A stretch of DNA of 64,000 bases, from positions 1 to 64,000 of the forward strand of contig CALKBI010000041.1 in the NCBI GenBank assembly GCA_937990185.1, written 5' to 3'. The stretch is from an uncultured Neomegalonema sp. (GTDB taxonomy: Bacteria; Pseudomonadota; Alphaproteobacteria; Rhodobacterales; Rhodobacteraceae). The notes beneath the pieces were generated by a model. It ran no database searches. It saw only the letters and a list, made by a program, of their open reading frames with translations, and was not told the DNA's origin. Positions 16,206 through 25,965 of the stretch are shown here, in pieces. The position numbers and the translations under genes were made by a program. Within the stretch, counting starts at the first letter, position 1. Every line of letters starts with the position of its first letter.

Positions 16206-17702
16206 TTAGTTCATCACTGGAATGGAGAACTCCGCCCCATCTTTCACGCCCGAAGGCCAGCGTGAGGTGATTGTTTTCGTTCGTGTCCAGAACTTGATCG
16301 AATCTGTACCGTGCTGATTCAAATCCCCGAAGCTGGAGGACTTCCAACCACCAAACGAGTGATAGGCAAGCGGAACCGGAATAGGGACGTTTATGCCAAC
16401 CATGCCGATATTGATCCGGCTGGCAAAATCACGTGCCGCGTCTCCGTCACGGGTATAGATGGCAACACCGTTGCCGTATTCGTGCTTCATAGGCAGGTCG
16501 AGCGCTTCTTCATAAGTATTGGCGCGTACGACCGATAGCACAGGTCCAAAAATCTCTGTTTTGTAGATGTCCATGTCCGGCGTGACGTCATCAAACAGGC
16601 AACCCCCAACGAAGAAGCCGTTTTCATAACCCTGATGTGAGAAGCCGCGTCCATCAACAACGAGCTTAGCGCCTTCAGAGACGCCGGTTTCGATCAGGCC
16701 AAGAATTTTCTCTTGAGCCGCTTTGGTCACAACCGGACCAAAATCGGCTTTCTCATCGGTGTAAGGGCCGACATGCAGCTCTTCGATGCGGGGTTTCAGT
16801 TTTTCAATCAGCTTATCGCCGGTCTCACGCCCTACAGGAACCGCGACAGAGATCGCCATACAGCGCTCGCCCGCCGAGCCATAGCCTGCACCAATCAGAG
16901 CATCTGCGGCTTGATCAAGATCGGCATCCGGCATGATGATCATGTGATTTTTCGCGCCGCCAAAGCATTGTGCGCGTTTTCCATGCGCGGTGGCCGTTTG
17001 ATAGACGTATTGCGCAATCGGCGTTGACCCGACAAAGCTGATCGCACCAATGTCAGGATGCGCACAGATTGCGTCAACGGCTTCTTTATCGCCTTGAACA
17101 ACCTGAAAAATCCCTTTTGGCAGACCAGCCTCTTCAAAGAGTTCGGCAATCCGGAGCGGAACCGATGGATCACGCTCAGACGGTTTCAGGATAAAGGCAT
17201 TTCCGCAAGCAATCGCAGGCGCAGCCATCCAGAGGGGAATCATCGCCGGGAAGTTGAAAGGGGTGATTCCTGCGCCGATTCCGACAGGCTGGCGCATTGA
17301 ATACATATCGATTCCCGGACCTGCGCCCTCGGTGAACTCACCTTTTAGCAAATGAGGCGCGCCCATGACGAACTCGACAACTTCAAGCCCACGCTGGATA
17401 TCGCCAAGCGAATCTTCGATGGTTTTTCCGTGCTCGCGGCTGAGAGCTTCAGCCATTGCCGGTTTATGTTCTTCTAGCAGCATCGCCATTTTCATGAAGA
17501 CTCGTGCGCGTTTCTGCGGGTTTTGAGCGGCCCATGCTGGTTGTGCAGCCTTCGCGACGGCGACAGCTTTGTCCATTTCGGCGACTGTCGCCAAAGGAGT
17601 GCGCTTTTCTACTTCACCGGTCGCAGGATTGAAGACATCTGCAAACCGACCACTCTCGCCTTGTTGGTGATCGCCGTTAATATAGTGAGTCAGATCGAGC
17701 AT
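16206..17702 (-). CDS. mmsA: CoA-acylating methylmalonate-semialdehyde dehydrogenase
   Basis: The 498-residue ALDH-family enzyme oxidises methylmalonate or malonate semialdehyde to propionyl-CoA or acetyl-CoA, in valine, thymine and inositol breakdown. Motifs are TPFNFPAMIPLWM for the cofactor site, FVGSTPIAQYVY, the nucleophile in GSAGERCMAIS, and EIFGPVLSVV. The ATG at 17702 is chosen over an ATG 24 bases upstream because AGGGAC sits at the right distance. It stands alone, divergent from tRNA-Ser. Confidence 0.93.
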   Translation of the reverse strand: MLDLTHYINGDHQQGESGRFADVFNPATGEVEKRTPLATVAEMDKAVAVAKAAQPAWAAQNPQKRARVFMKMAMLLEEHKPAMAEALSREHGKTIEDSLGDIQRGLEVVEFVMGAPHLLKGEFTEGAGPGIDMYSMRQPVGIGAGITPFNFPAMIPLWMAAPAIACGNAFILKPSERDPSVPLRIAELFEEAGLPKGIFQVVQGDKEAVDAICAHPDIGAISFVGSTPIAQYVYQTATAHGKRAQCFGGAKNHMIIMPDADLDQAADALIGAGYGSAGERCMAISVAVPVGRETGDKLIEKLKPRIEELHVGPYTDEKADFGPVVTKAAQEKILGLIETGVSEGAKLVVDGRGFSHQGYENGFFVGGCLFDDVTPDMDIYKTEIFGPVLSVVRANTYEEALDLPMKHEYGNGVAIYTRDGDAARDFASRINIGMVGINVPIPVPLAYHSFGGWKSSSFGDLNQHGTDSIKFWTRTKTITSRWPSGVKDGAEFSIPVMN

Positions 17703-17751
17703 TTCTGATGTCCCTGATTTTATCATCGAAAATTTTGTTCTTCTCTCTCTA

Positions 17752-17767
17752 GACGGATGCGTCCGTC
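17752..17767. promoter_or_regulatory. Palindrome upstream of mmsA
   Basis: GACGGA-TGCG-TCCGTC is a perfect 6-bp inverted repeat, preceded by A and a CT-rich tract. It lies 50 bp upstream of mmsA and 20 bp upstream of tRNA-Ser. An operator for a TetR-like repressor is possible; nothing in the window encodes one. Confidence 0.35.
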
Positions 17768-17787
17768 ATCGCTAGGAAAAGCGCAGC

Positions 17788-17878
<91 letters not shown>

Positions 17879-17909
17879 TTCTCTTTTCATTTAAAATCAT
17901 CACGCCGCA

Positions 17910-17934
17910 AAAACCCTTACTTTATCTGGGTTTT
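17910..17934 (+). terminator. Possible terminator after tRNA-Ser
   Basis: AAAACCC (17910-17916) pairs with GGGTTTT (17928-17934), giving a 7-bp stem whose right arm ends in TTTT, about 33 bases after the tRNA. Stem GC content is low. Confidence 0.4.
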
Positions 17935-18012
17935 GTGTCTTTTGTGAATTATTCAGCTGCTCCTTGTCCCATCGAGCTGCAGAACTGATGTTGGGTGATT
18001 GTGAGGAATTTC

Positions 18013-18362
18013 ATGGCAAATGAACGCAAAGCGCGTCCGAAAAACAAGCTAACAGCCGCGATGGTGCGTAAAATTGGCTCAGGAATGTATGCTGACGGCG
18101 GTGGGAAATTGGGCTTGTCTCGTTGCTGTCTCTTGGTGATGCGTGGGAGCAAACCCGCTGACTTCGCAAGATTGCGCGTTATGGCGGTGATCTGATTACT
18201 GAACGTGACAAAGGTAAGCGACAATCTCTTTCGTTTGAGGATGCAACCCGCAAAGTTCATGCAGAGCAAATTACGCCCAACGCGAAGAACGGAAAGCATG
18301 TTGCGCAATGGCTGACGACGCTTGAAACCTATGCCTTTCCGGTGCTGGGTGCTCGGCCTGTC
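18013..18362 (+). pseudogene. Decayed tyrosine-type integrase
   Basis: Frame one from 18013 (MANERKARPKNKLTAAMVRK, then GMYADGGG) matches the N-terminal DUF4102 arm domain of prophage integrases. After a deletion near 18110, similarity continues in another frame from 18126: LSLGDAWEQTR, an in-frame TGA at 18159, LRKIARYGGDLITERD, and SFEDATRKVHAEQ...KHVAQWLTTLETYAFPVLGARP of the core-binding domain. The catalytic domain (R-H-R-Y) is absent. It lies 136 bp from the tRNA-Ser 3' end in the same orientation, the usual place for an integrase of a tRNA-targeted island. Confidence 0.85.
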
Positions 18363-18822
18363 CTTGGCATCACCCCTAATTTTGACCGGCATCCATGGCA
18401 TGGACGTTCAAGGTTTGCGAGAGACAGATGCGTTGCGGGATTTGTTCAACGCTCATTCTGGTTAGGTTAGATTAGTATGCGGCCATGCGTCACCGACGCC
18501 CTGCGAAGTTATTTGGCAACGTCATGTGCCTGATCGCACCGGGAAGTTCACGTCCTGTTACACTTGAGCAATGCTTCGAAGCGGAAAACTAGCTGACGAT
18601 GGAGCCAAGTGGTTTTATACTTCACGAATGGCGAGAGGCCTTCGCCTCGCATGGCATTCATATTAGAGATTTTGAAGGCCCATATCCGTTTTCGACAGAT
18701 GCTTAACCGATTGCGGGATTCATTGTAGTTTTTCCGATATAGCTGATCCTCCTGTTTGGATCGTCGAATTAGAGGAATTGTAGAGCGATGCAAACTTTCA
18801 ACCAATCGTCTGGTCTAGCCTT
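18363..18822. other. Gene-free region after integrase remnant
   Basis: About 460 bp with no credible gene. It is probably residual DNA of the lost element plus the promoter of the phosphate transporter. I looked for a second copy of the tRNA 3' end (an attachment site) and did not find one. Confidence 0.6.
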
Positions 18823-20490
18823 ATGAATTCAGTGGCGCTGCTATTGCATTTTGTTGGGGCGATCACGTTGCTTGTATGGGCTGTCCGGCATGTCCGGACT
18901 GGGGTCGAACGTGCGTTTGGACCGGAATTGAAACGTTTGATCTCTCGCGCAGCAGACAGCCGAACGAGAATCGCATCAGTTGGAACGATTGCGGCGGTGA
19001 CGATGCAAAGCTCGACCGCGGTTGCGCTTCTTGTCTCCGGCTTTTCTGCGAGCGCGCTAATCAGTGGTTCTGCGGGGCTAGCACTGATGTTGGGCGCTGA
19101 TGTTGGTTCGGCTCTTGTGGTCGCATTTTTCACTTTTGATCTGAGTTGGTTGACCCCGCTGTTGCTGGTTGTCGGAGGCTTGCTGTTTCTCAAAGCAAGC
19201 TCCCGGCGTCCAAAACAAGTTGGCCGCATCTTGATGGGCATTGCCTTCATTCTTGTATCGCTGCGCATGATGGGAGAGGCGACGATACCCCTGAGGGACA
19301 GCGATGTATTACCGCAGGTCGTTCAATTTCTGGTCGATGAAACGCCCATTGTCTTTGTTATAGGTGCTCTCTTTACATGGATGATCCATTCGAGCGTAGC
19401 TGCCGTTCTTCTGTTTGCGGCTCTCGCAGCACAGGGTATCCTGCCATTCCAAGCGGCAGTTCCGTTGGTTCTGGGAGCGAACCTTGGCAGTGGTCTGATC
19501 GCATTGGGCCTAACGCGCGATACACAATCTCAAGGGAGAAGATTACCGGTTGGTAATATGATCTTTCGTGGCAGTGGCGCCCTGATTGCCATGGCACTAT
19601 TGTATTATTTTCCGGCTTCTCTCGACGTGTTTGGCTGGGGTCCGGCCACTCAAGTCATTGCATTACACGTTGGCTTCAACATTGCGTTGGCGTTGATTGG
19701 ATTACCTTTGACGGGAAGTGTGGCAGCACTGGTTCAACGGTTGCTTCCAGACAGAAATATGAGCGAGACGCTCGATCATCCTCTGGCACGGCGAGAAACT
19801 GCACTCGATCAGGCTGCGCTGGATACCCCCCGATTGGCACTTGCGAGTGCTTCACGGGAATTGTTGCATATCGGCGAAGTGGCCGATGCCTTGCTGATAC
19901 CAGCAATGGAGTTCTTTGAAGAACCCAACAAGGTGAAAATGGAAGCCTTGCGGCGCCTAGATGATATCATAGACGACGCGCATAGGCGGGTGAAGATGTA
20001 CCTCGCAGAGATGAATCGACGGTCGTTGTCAGATCAGGAATCCAAGCGTTCAATGGAGTTAATCGGTCATGCAATTAACCTCGAACACATCGGAGATTTG
20101 ATTTCCAAAGAGCTCTATGGACTGGCTGAAAAGTGTCACGCGAAATCGGTTGAGTTTTCGCCTGAGGGTCGTGAAGAATTGGATAAGATGCATGAACGGG
20201 TCCTCACGAATTTGCGCCTTGCGATGAACGTCCTGGTGTCGGGAGATATTGAGTCAGCCCGTGAACTTGTCGCTGAGAAAAAGAAAATGCGTGAGATCGC
20301 GCGCGATAGTCATGAGGCTCATTTGCAGCGATTGCAAAGCGGCACGAGAGAAAGTGTCGAGACCAGTGACATCCACCTAGAAGCGGTTCGGGCGCTCAAA
20401 GAAATCAACTCACTCGCCGCTCAATTCGCGTACCCGCTATTGGTGGATCGCGGAGAACTACTGGAAAGCCGCTTGAGAAATACGGATTAA
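18823..20490 (+). CDS. Na/Pi cotransporter family protein with PhoU-like domain
   Basis: The 555-residue protein has a PNaS-type membrane domain (about residues 1-310) with two inverted halves. The first half has TMQSSTAVALLVSGF with the QSST motif; the second has MIHSSVAAVLLFAA at the equivalent place, where QSS is replaced by HSS. Residues 340-545 are helical and PhoU-like (LLHIGEVADALL, ALRRLDDIIDDAHRRV). Such proteins take up or export phosphate with sodium. It lies alone beside the integrase remnant. Confidence 0.88.
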   Translation: MNSVALLLHFVGAITLLVWAVRHVRTGVERAFGPELKRLISRAADSRTRIASVGTIAAVTMQSSTAVALLVSGFSASALISGSAGLALMLGADVGSALVVAFFTFDLSWLTPLLLVVGGLLFLKASSRRPKQVGRILMGIAFILVSLRMMGEATIPLRDSDVLPQVVQFLVDETPIVFVIGALFTWMIHSSVAAVLLFAALAAQGILPFQAAVPLVLGANLGSGLIALGLTRDTQSQGRRLPVGNMIFRGSGALIAMALLYYFPASLDVFGWGPATQVIALHVGFNIALALIGLPLTGSVAALVQRLLPDRNMSETLDHPLARRETALDQAALDTPRLALASASRELLHIGEVADALLIPAMEFFEEPNKVKMEALRRLDDIIDDAHRRVKMYLAEMNRRSLSDQESKRSMELIGHAINLEHIGDLISKELYGLAEKCHAKSVEFSPEGREELDKMHERVLTNLRLAMNVLVSGDIESARELVAEKKKMREIARDSHEAHLQRLQSGTRESVETSDIHLEAVRALKEINSLAAQFAYPLLVDRGELLESRLRNTD

Positions 20491-20755
20491 TCGAAGTGCA
20501 AATGCACAAGCATTTATCGTGCGTTCGAAACAGAGCGTAGATTTCCTAAGATGAATTAGTCTCAGTAAGATGCATACTAAATTTGGGACTTTGGCCTCGA
20601 TTCAAAGTAGGCTTTAATGCGGAATAAGTTTTTCAGTTGCGATCCTGTCGTCCGCCATCATTCGACCGTCTGAAAATCTGGTACTAATTATAACGATCCG
20701 TTCGCATCTACAAAGGCAGCGGTGGCTACATGCGCACAGAAAACTCATAAGATCA

Positions 20756-21664
20756 TCACGCTATCTCAAGACTCGAAGGTAAGTCAGCTCCGCGGCGCGT
20801 ACAGGTAATTGAAGCAGCTCGTGCAGCATTAGTAATCAACGCCTCAAGTTCCTTGGCAGACAGCGCACTGAAATCGAAATCTTTTTGACTGAACCCGGCA
20901 AGCAGCGATGCTTGAAAAGCGTCTCCTGCTCCGACAGTATCGACGACTGTTACAGGAGGGGGTGAGACTTGAATTTGCTGGTCGCCGCGAACGGCGATGA
21001 CATCATTCGATCCTCGTGTCATCACCACCAACTTCGCCGAAGACCATTGTCGAATTACATCGATAGGGTCACTTTCCGGATAGAGATACGACAGATCTTC
21101 ATCGCTTACTTTGATCAAACTTGCCACCTCGCGCAGCGCATCGACACGCCTGCGCCAGACCGTCATATCAGGTTCAACCGTTGGCCTAACATTTGGGTCG
21201 AGCGAGATAAATTGATCTTTCTGGCGCAACGCGAGTGTGGCGAGCGCATCAGCGACTGGTGAAACCGCGATAGAGTATGACCCGAAATGCAGCCCGGAGA
21301 TTGAATCGTCGATAATGGGCAAATCTTGCACAGTCAGGCTACAATCGGCTGAACCAACGCCGTAGAATGAGTAAGACGGCGACCCGGTTTCATTCAGGCC
21401 AACAATGCTCAGTGTCGTGCGTCGCCCTGTCTGCACCACATATCGCCGGTCGACGCCTTCGGCAGCAAGGACCGCGTTAAGACGCGTTCCAAAAAGGTCG
21501 TTTGAGACACCGGTAAACAGCGCGCAAGGTACACCAAGGCGGCTCATACCGATTGCGACGTTAAAAGGAGAACCACCAACCTGTGCATTCAAATCGAACG
21601 AAGCGGCATCACCTTCGTCTTTGACGAACACATCGAACAGGGCTTCACCACAAACCAAAAACAT
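20756..21664 (-). CDS. PfkB-family carbohydrate kinase, probable fructokinase
   Basis: The 302-residue kinase has the two PfkB signatures: GGSPFNVAIGMSRLG near residues 30-44, and DTVGAGDAFQASLLAGF near 240-256 with the catalytic Asp in GAGD. It probably phosphorylates fructose made by the adjacent polyol dehydrogenase, feeding glycolysis. It is the last gene of the polyol operon; its ATG overlaps the dehydrogenase stop by one base. Confidence 0.85.
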   Translation of the reverse strand: MFLVCGEALFDVFVKDEGDAASFDLNAQVGGSPFNVAIGMSRLGVPCALFTGVSNDLFGTRLNAVLAAEGVDRRYVVQTGRRTTLSIVGLNETGSPSYSFYGVGSADCSLTVQDLPIIDDSISGLHFGSYSIAVSPVADALATLALRQKDQFISLDPNVRPTVEPDMTVWRRRVDALREVASLIKVSDEDLSYLYPESDPIDVIRQWSSAKLVVMTRGSNDVIAVRGDQQIQVSPPPVTVVDTVGAGDAFQASLLAGFSQKDFDFSALSAKELEALITNAARAASITCTRRGADLPSSLEIA

Positions 21665-23136
21665 TATGAATTATCCAAATATGCGTTCAGCGTCGCCCGA
21701 ACGCCATCGGACCAGACGCGTGCAAGTGCAGAGGTAAAAGCCTCACGGAATGTATCATTCTGTCCGAGTGGTCCGAACACTGAGTCAAGTTCAAGAAAGG
21801 CAGTTGGATTGATACGCGCTCGAAGGGCATGCTCCATCAGGTCACTCGCGATTGGATCATCGATTTCGATCGAGTGCCCAGCCTCATTCGTTCCTGCACA
21901 ATATCGGCACCAGAACGCGACCTCTAACGCCAAACCTTGAATTGAGTGTCCAGCTGCAATTCTATCCGAAATAATTGGCAAGATGAACTTCGGTTGACGG
22001 TTCGAACCATCCTGACACAAGCGAGGGATTGTATCGCCGACAGCACTATTGGAAAAGCGCTTCTCTACCAAAGAGAAATACTGCGAAAAATCGACACCAG
22101 AGATTTCCGGCACAGCAGGAATGATTTCGTCATATTCAAGCTTTTTCAAATAACCGCATACCTCTGGATCACTCATCGAATCGTGGACCAAATCGATCCC
22201 GAGCAATGCAGCCGGATACGCAATCGCCGCATGACCGCCATTCAAAATCCTGAGTTTCATCAACTCGTATGGCGCTACATCGGGGATGAACTCGACGCCA
22301 ACCTTTTCCAGCGCAGGACGTCCTGCCACAAATTTATCTTCAAGCACCCATTGCCGAAACGGTTCGCAAATTACGGGGCGCGTGTCCTCGATGCCAAAAG
22401 TCTCAGAGACAAGCTTGCGTTCGCGGTCGCTTGTTGCGGGTGTGATGCAGTCGACCATACCATTTGGAAAGCTGACATTCTCCTCAATCCATGCACCCAA
22501 ATCAGGGGAGATTGCTTTCGCGACTCCGACCACGGCATTCTGAGCGGCATGACCGTTACCAGGCAGGTTATCGCATGACATGACGGTAAAAGCACCCGCT
22601 CCCATTTCGCGCCTGCGCGCAAGCGCAGCGACAATTATCCCGAAGACGGTCGCCGGTGTATTAGGGTTTTCAATGTCTGCAATGACATCCGCATGACCGA
22701 CATCAAAGTCGCCCGTTTTCGCATCAATGTAGTATCCGCCTTCTGTTATTGTGAGCGAAACGATACGAATGTGAGGTGCGGCCAACGCCTCGATCAGCGA
22801 TGAACTCTCCGGTTCGACGAACCCAATCATCGAACCGCACACGCGCGCTTTTAATCCTGTAGGATCAAGTTCAACCACTGTTGTTAAATAATCTTGTGCA
22901 GCAAGGTCGTCACGCATCGCCCTGTCTGTAATGCGCACGCCTCCACCGATCACCGCCCAATCATACGAACTACCCTCTGAGAACAGCTCATCCAAATAAA
23001 TCGCCTGATGCGCGCGGTGAAAATTGCCAACGCCGATGTGGATGATGCCCGGTGACAGCTTGCTGCGATCGTATTTAGGCTGGCCAACCGTTTCGGGTAG
23101 CTGCGATAGGGAGTGATCAGACAACTTCAACGTCAT
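21664..23136 (-). CDS. mtlK: Mannitol dehydrogenase family protein (mannitol/fructuronate type)
   Basis: The 490-residue long-chain dehydrogenase oxidises a polyol such as D-mannitol, arabitol or sorbitol to the ketose with NAD. Motifs are [17 protein letters not shown] near residues 32-48 (nucleotide site), CDNLPGNGH around 190, and the catalytic [16 protein letters not shown] (Lys and His) near 291-306. Its ATG overlaps the ABC ATPase stop, so it belongs to the transport operon. Fructuronate reductase (UxuB) is the alternative; transporter and fructokinase context favours mannitol. Confidence 0.85.
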   Translation of the reverse strand: MTLKLSDHSLSQLPETVGQPKYDRSKLSPGIIHIGVGNFHRAHQAIYLDELFSEGSSYDWAVIGGGVRITDRAMRDDLAAQDYLTTVVELDPTGLKARVCGSMIGFVEPESSSLIEALAAPHIRIVSLTITEGGYYIDAKTGDFDVGHADVIADIENPNTPATVFGIIVAALARRREMGAGAFTVMSCDNLPGNGHAAQNAVVGVAKAISPDLGAWIEENVSFPNGMVDCITPATSDRERKLVSETFGIEDTRPVICEPFRQWVLEDKFVAGRPALEKVGVEFIPDVAPYELMKLRILNGGHAAIAYPAALLGIDLVHDSMSDPEVCGYLKKLEYDEIIPAVPEISGVDFSQYFSLVEKRFSNSAVGDTIPRLCQDGSNRQPKFILPIISDRIAAGHSIQGLALEVAFWCRYCAGTNEAGHSIEIDDPIASDLMEHALRARINPTAFLELDSVFGPLGQNDTFREAFTSALARVWSDGVRATLNAYLDNS

Positions 23137-24134
23137 TGCAGCGCGACTCCCGAGGCATCAAAACGATGAATACGGGCGGGGTCAGGCGTGACAGATACTG
23201 TATCTCCGTAACGTATATCGATGTCACCATCAGAGCGCACCGTCACTTGACCAATTCCGTCAATATTGACGTGCAGAAAAGTATCAGACCCAAGGCGCTC
23301 AGACACACCAACTGTACCGTGCCAATCGCCACCCTCTGCGAACAGTTTCAGGTGCTCAGGCCGAAATCCGATTGTTGTCGCATCATATTTTTCCGCCGCT
23401 AAACCTGTTGCAAAGTTCATGGATGGCGATCCGATAAAGCCCGCAACGAACAGGTTCGCCGGATTACGATACAGCTCTAATGGCGTGCCAACCTGTTCAA
23501 TCACACCGTTTTGCAACACCACGATCTTATAAGCCATTGTCATTGCCTCGACTTGATCATGGGTGACATAGATCATCGTAGTTTTAAGATTTTGGTGCAG
23601 CTCTGATATCTCCAGCCGCATGTTACCACGTAGGGCCGCGTCGAGATTGGAGAGCGGTTCGTCAAACAAAAACGCCTGTGGTTCTCGCACTATAGAGCGC
23701 CCGATTGCTACGCGCTGGCGCTGTCCACCTGAAAGCTGTCCGGGGCGGCGGTCGAGGTAATCGGTCAGACTAAGAATGTGGGCGGCATGGTCGACCCGTT
23801 TCGCAATTTCGGCTTTATTCATCCCCGCCATCTTTAACGGAAAAGCAATGTTCTTGCGCACACTCATGTGTGGATAAAGCGCATAAGACTGAAACACCAT
23901 TGCGAGGCCGCGTTTGGCGGGCGGCGTATTACTCACGTCGTTGCCATCGATCAGGATTGCACCGCCGGACACATCTTCCAATCCCGCGATCAAGCGAAGT
24001 AAGGTTGACTTGCCACATCCTGACGGACCGACAAATACAACGAACTCGCCGTCGTTGATTTCAAGGTCAAGCGGTCGGATAACCTCGGTCGTGCCGAATC
24101 TTTTCGAGACTTGCGAAAGGGTAATGCCTCCCAT
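23133..24134 (-). CDS. smoK: Polyol ABC transporter ATP-binding protein (SmoK/UgpC type)
   Basis: The 333-residue MalK-like ATPase has Walker [10 protein letters not shown], the signature [16 protein letters not shown], Walker [12 protein letters not shown], and a C-terminal TOBE/MalK regulatory domain after about residue 235. It powers uptake by the two permeases encoded upstream. Overlaps the dehydrogenase gene by four bases. Confidence 0.92.
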   Translation of the reverse strand: MGGITLSQVSKRFGTTEVIRPLDLEINDGEFVVFVGPSGCGKSTLLRLIAGLEDVSGGAILIDGNDVSNTPPAKRGLAMVFQSYALYPHMSVRKNIAFPLKMAGMNKAEIAKRVDHAAHILSLTDYLDRRPGQLSGGQRQRVAIGRSIVREPQAFLFDEPLSNLDAALRGNMRLEISELHQNLKTTMIYVTHDQVEAMTMAYKIVVLQNGVIEQVGTPLELYRNPANLFVAGFIGSPSMNFATGLAAEKYDATTIGFRPEHLKLFAEGGDWHGTVGVSERLGSDTFLHVNIDGIGQVTVRSDGDIDIRYGDTVSVTPDPARIHRFDASGVALQ

Positions 24135-24965
24135 CTACTTCACTGCTCCGAATGTAAGGCCGCGCACAAGTTGCTTTTGACTAAACCATCCCATGATCAA
24201 GATCGGGGCAATGGCCATAGTCGATGCGGCTGAGAGTTTGGCGTAGAACAGCCCCTCGGGACTGGAATAACTTGCGATGAATGCGGTTAACGGCGCGGCT
24301 TTAGCTGCCGTCAAATTGAGCGTCCAGAACGCCTCGTTCCAGGCGAGGATGACATTTAACAGCACTGTTGAAGCGATCCCCGGCACTGCCATTGGCGTCA
24401 ACACGTAGAAGATTTCTGATTTAAGCGTTGCACCGTCCATACGCGCAGCTTCGAGGATCTCATTAGGGATTTCCTTGAAGTACGTGTAGAGCATCCAAAC
24501 GATGATCGGTAGATTGATCAACATCAGAATGATGGTCAGGCCGATTTTAGAGTCGAGGAGCCTTAACTCGATAAAGATCAAATAGATCGGATAAAGCACT
24601 CCAACCGCAGGCAGCATTTTGGTGGATAGCATCCACAGAAGAATGTCTTTCGTACGTTTGGATGGCACAAATGCCATCGACCACGCAGCGGGTATTGCGA
24701 TCAAAACGCCAAGGATCGTTGACCCGACTGCGATGATAACCGAGTTCGTAAAGTGCTTTAAATAATCTGAGCGATTTTGAACCTCAGTGTAATTCTCCAA
24801 TGTCCAATCGAAGAACAGGAAGACGGGTGGGTCAGCAATCGCCGTCGCCTCTGTCTTAAAGCTGGTCAAGAATGTCCAGAGGATAGGAAAGAAGATTAGA
24901 AGACCAATCACCCATGCGAGGACAGTATTGATGATCTTGCGTTGCTGTGTAACGGCGCGAGCCAT
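24135..24965 (-). CDS. smoG: Polyol ABC transporter permease (SmoG type)
   Basis: The 276-residue protein has six membrane helices and the EAA loop EILEAARMDGATLKSEIFYV (about 175-194), where the ATPase docks. The N-terminal GLLIFFPILWTFLTSFK is typical of MalG-like permeases. It directly abuts the ATPase gene. Confidence 0.92.
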   Translation of the reverse strand: MARAVTQQRKIINTVLAWVIGLLIFFPILWTFLTSFKTEATAIADPPVFLFFDWTLENYTEVQNRSDYLKHFTNSVIIAVGSTILGVLIAIPAAWSMAFVPSKRTKDILLWMLSTKMLPAVGVLYPIYLIFIELRLLDSKIGLTIILMLINLPIIVWMLYTYFKEIPNEILEAARMDGATLKSEIFYVLTPMAVPGIASTVLLNVILAWNEAFWTLNLTAAKAAPLTAFIASYSSPEGLFYAKLSAASTMAIAPILIMGWFSQKQLVRGLTFGAVK

Positions 24966-24976
24966 GATCTATCCCC

Positions 24977-25843
24977 CTACGCGTCCAGATTCTTGCCGAC
25001 GATGCGCATCAGAAAGAGCGCGATGATGTTGGCGAGAATAATTGCATAGACGCCGCCTGCCGATCCCAGGCCCACGTTCTGACTTTCCAAAACGCGCTGG
25101 AAGATCAAGTAAGTGAGTGTCTTGGTTCCGAATGCGCCCCCGGTGGTGACAAAAATTTCGGCAAAGACGGCCAGCAGGAAGATGGTCTGGATCAGAATTA
25201 CGATGGTGATCGCACGACCAAGATGCGGGAGAATAATATACCAAAACCGTTTGAGGGGTGACGCGCCATCCATTTCGGCGGCTTCCAACTGTTCGCTGTC
25301 TAACGACTGAATTGCAGTGAGCAAAATAAGCGTAGCAAATGGCAACCATTGCCAAGATACAATCATGATAAGCGATGGCAGAGACGCTTGACTGAGCCAT
25401 TGAACAGGCTCTGCACCAAAAACCCTCCAAAGATGTGCAAAAAGGCCGTTCACGGGGTCCATGAAAATATTTTTCCATACGAGCGCAGAAACGGTTGGCA
25501 TGACAAAGAAAGGCGCAATGACGAGAATTCGAACAATGCCCTGTCCCCACATCGGTTGATCAAGCAACAGGGCAAGTAACACTCCGAATATTACGGTTAT
25601 CAGCAAAACGCTGCCAACGATGATAAGAGTCGTCTGCACGCTCGGCCAAAACGCACTGGAGCTTACAAAGCGGGAATAATTCTCGAACCCGACCCACCCA
25701 AGGTCCCCACCACGGAGGGGTAGGTATTTCTTGAACGAGAAATAAAGAGTCATCGAGAGCGGCACAAGCATCCAGCCAAGTAACAAGACAACCGCCGGAG
25801 CCATCATGAGACGGGCCGCGGAACGAGATTGCTGTGTCGCCAT
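24977..25843 (-). CDS. smoF: Polyol ABC transporter permease (SmoF type)
   Basis: The 288-residue MalF-like permease has six helices and an EAA loop (EQLEAAEMDGASPLKRFWYI). The ATG at 25843 is preferred over one 63 bases upstream because GGAGGGG lies directly before it and the N terminus then matches the family. It pairs with the permease encoded 11 bp downstream. Confidence 0.92.
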   Translation of the reverse strand: MATQQSRSAARLMMAPAVVLLLGWMLVPLSMTLYFSFKKYLPLRGGDLGWVGFENYSRFVSSSAFWPSVQTTLIIVGSVLLITVIFGVLLALLLDQPMWGQGIVRILVIAPFFVMPTVSALVWKNIFMDPVNGLFAHLWRVFGAEPVQWLSQASLPSLIMIVSWQWLPFATLILLTAIQSLDSEQLEAAEMDGASPLKRFWYIILPHLGRAITIVILIQTIFLLAVFAEIFVTTGGAFGTKTLTYLIFQRVLESQNVGLGSAGGVYAIILANIIALFLMRIVGKNLDA

Positions 25844-25965
25844 TACCCCTCCTTGCGATGAAATGGACTCGATGTCTTTACTGCGATGTACGCAGCGTTT
25901 CGCCAAGTTGCATGTCCGGTAAGTGACGCTGGAGGCAATCGAAACTGCCCCCAGCTTAGATCGGT